From contig JAHJFH010000133.1 of the NCBI GenBank assembly GCA_018824925.1, positions 1 to 6,359 on the forward strand: a DNA stretch of 6,359 bases, written 5' to 3'. The notes under the pieces are model-generated. The model was not told the DNA's origin. It saw nothing but the letters and a program-made list of their open reading frames with translations, and searched no databases. Source of the stretch: Thermoplasmatota archaeon (GTDB taxonomy: Archaea; Thermoplasmatota; E2; DHVEG-1). The translations under genes were made by a program, and so were the position numbers. Position 1 is the stretch's first letter; every line of letters begins with the position of its first letter. Shown piece after piece: positions 5,046 through 6,359 of the stretch.

Positions 5046-6359
5046 ATGGTTTCTGCTGATGAAATAAGGGTTTTAGATAAAAATGCGGCATTTTTTGGGA
5101 TGCCCACGATTCAGTTAATGGAGAATGCAGGGAAAGGTGTAGCTGCATATGTGTCTCATCTTGTGAAACCAGGTAAGCAGCATGTATTGGTGATTTGTGG
5201 TTTGGGAAATAATGGTGGAGATGGATTTGTAGCTGCTCGACATTTATCTGTAAAATTTCCGGTTACGGTATTGCTTTTAGGTGATGAACAGGATATTCGT
5301 ACCTCGATTGCGCGATCGAATTACTATCGATTAACCCATTCAACAGTTAAGATTTTGACGCTGAAAGATTTAAACACATTACCTACGGTTCTTGCTCATC
5401 ATGAGATTATTATTGATGCACTGCTTGGTATCGGGGTTACTGGGGAGTTACGATACCCATATGATCAGGTAGTACAATTAGTGCAAAAGGCTAGTCATGC
5501 CTTGATTATATCTATTGATGTTCCTTCAGGGATCGGGACACATGTAGCAATCAAACCAGATCATACGGTTACGTTTCATGCGATGAAAGATGGCATGAAT
5601 CAAGATAATAGTGGAAAAATAAAAGTGGTTGATATCGGGATTCCAAAAGCAGTAGAAAAGCAGGTTGGTCCTGGGGAATTAGCGGTATATTACCCGCGTT
5701 CAAAACCCACGTCTCACAAACGGGACAACGGGGTGGTACTCATTGTTGGTGGCGGTCCATATTTTGGGGCGCCCGCTCTTACTGGTATGGCTGCGCATCG
5801 AACCGGAACAGATTTGGTACATATAGCAACCCCAAAATCTAGTGCTGATGTCATCGCAGGGTTTTCTCCAAATTTTATTATGCATCCATTAACCAATAAA
5901 ATACTTACGGTTGCTGATATGAGTATTGTTCAGAATTTATTACCCTCTATCACATGTTTGATAATTGGCCCAGGATTGGGTACGGCTGTTGAAACCAAGA
6001 AAGCGGTACAGGATATTATTAAGGCTACAGTGCTGATGAAAAAACCGATTGTGGTTGATGCTGATGCAATTGGTGCAGTGGCTGAAATAGCAGAACGGTT
6101 ACAAAATCCAATAATGGTTATAACACCGCATGCTGGAGAGTTTGAGCGACTAACCGGAACAGCACTTCCAAAAGATATTGAGGCCTGTAAAAAGCTAGTT
6201 GCTACATGGGCAAAACAGCATCATATAACGATTCTTTTAAAGGGACCGACTGATATAATAAGTGATGGGAAACAGATAAAAATTAATACAACACATAATG
6301 AGGCTATGACGGTGGGCGGTACCGGTGATGTTTTAGCAGGTATTGTGGGTGCGTTGCTG
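5046..6359 (+). CDS. nnr: Bifunctional NAD(P)HX epimerase/dehydratase, 3' end cut by window
   Basis: This enzyme repairs hydrated NADH and NADPH. The N-terminal half epimerises the R and S forms of NAD(P)HX; the C-terminal half dehydrates S-NAD(P)HX using ADP. The epimerase half (about 1-215) shows SADEIRVLDKNAA, LMENAG (24-29), GNNGGDG (54-60), IDALLGIGVTG and DVPSG (158-162), the last with an Asp expected for metal binding. The dehydratase half starts near 228 with VGGGPYFGAP, then GPGLG (308-312), DADA (338-341), TPHAGEF (360-366) and the catalytic-type GGTGD (424-428). The 438 codons seen lack only some 40-70 of a usual length near 480-510. I chose ATG 5046 because it opens on the conserved N-terminus; an in-frame ATG at 5004 would add 14 mostly hydrophobic residues. 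It diverges from the NAC operon. Confidence 0.95.
   Translation, partial: MVSADEIRVLDKNAAFFGMPTIQLMENAGKGVAAYVSHLVKPGKQHVLVICGLGNNGGDGFVAARHLSVKFPVTVLLLGDEQDIRTSIARSNYYRLTHSTVKILTLKDLNTLPTVLAHHEIIIDALLGIGVTGELRYPYDQVVQLVQKASHALIISIDVPSGIGTHVAIKPDHTVTFHAMKDGMNQDNSGKIKVVDIGIPKAVEKQVGPGELAVYYPRSKPTSHKRDNGVVLIVGGGPYFGAPALTGMAAHRTGTDLVHIATPKSSADVIAGFSPNFIMHPLTNKILTVADMSIVQNLLPSITCLIIGPGLGTAVETKKAVQDIIKATVLMKKPIVVDADAIGAVAEIAERLQNPIMVITPHAGEFERLTGTALPKDIEACKKLVATWAKQHHITILLKGPTDIISDGKQIKINTTHNEAMTVGGTGDVLAGIVGALL

Noticed and set aside
5700..5896. Minus-strand frames within the Nnr gene
   Set aside because: They are antisense to the conserved start of the dehydratase domain and carry no recognisable features.
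1..6359. CRISPR array, insertion sequence, tRNA or rRNA gene
   Set aside because: No regularly spaced repeats, transposase-like frame, terminal inverted repeats or tRNA-like cloverleaf were seen on either strand.

Overview
The window looks like an archaeal chromosome segment. Three genes point there: ribosomal protein eS1 (S3Ae), a nascent polypeptide-associated complex protein with a C-terminal UBA domain, and an Nre-type DNA repair protein. AT-rich TATA elements about 25 bases ahead of probable transcription starts, and several near-leaderless starts, agree with this. A stand-alone CheY-like receiver and the overall gene style suggest a euryarchaeon, perhaps Thermoplasmatota-related. That placement is an inference from protein style, not from a search.

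Layout from left to right. (1) 1-865, minus strand: eS1, its 3' end cut by the window edge, with an unusually long Pro/Glu-rich then Lys/Thr-rich C-terminal tail. (2) 866-1314: a 449-base intergenic stretch with the eS1 promoter region, an imperfect 22-base direct repeat, a possible 40-codon ORF with a G8 tract, and the signals for the next gene. (3) 1315-1689, plus strand: a single-domain response regulator. (4) 1711-3788, minus strand: an overlapping pair, nre (zinc finger plus PCNA-binding box) followed by a SplB-like radical SAM gene. (5) 3847-4941, minus strand: a probable operon of NAC, a DUF167 protein and a small Toprim protein. (6) 4942-5045: a divergent promoter region. (7) 5046 to the right edge, plus strand: a bifunctional NAD(P)HX epimerase/dehydratase, cut by the window end after 438 codons.

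The genes are mostly housekeeping: translation and nascent-chain handling (eS1, NAC), nucleic-acid maintenance (Nre, possibly the radical SAM and Toprim proteins) and metabolite repair (Nnr). No mobile element, CRISPR array, tRNA or rRNA gene was seen. The most unusual items are the eS1 tail, the overlapping nre/radical-SAM pair and the intergenic repeat with its small ORF. None of these amounts to clear evidence for a wholly new system.
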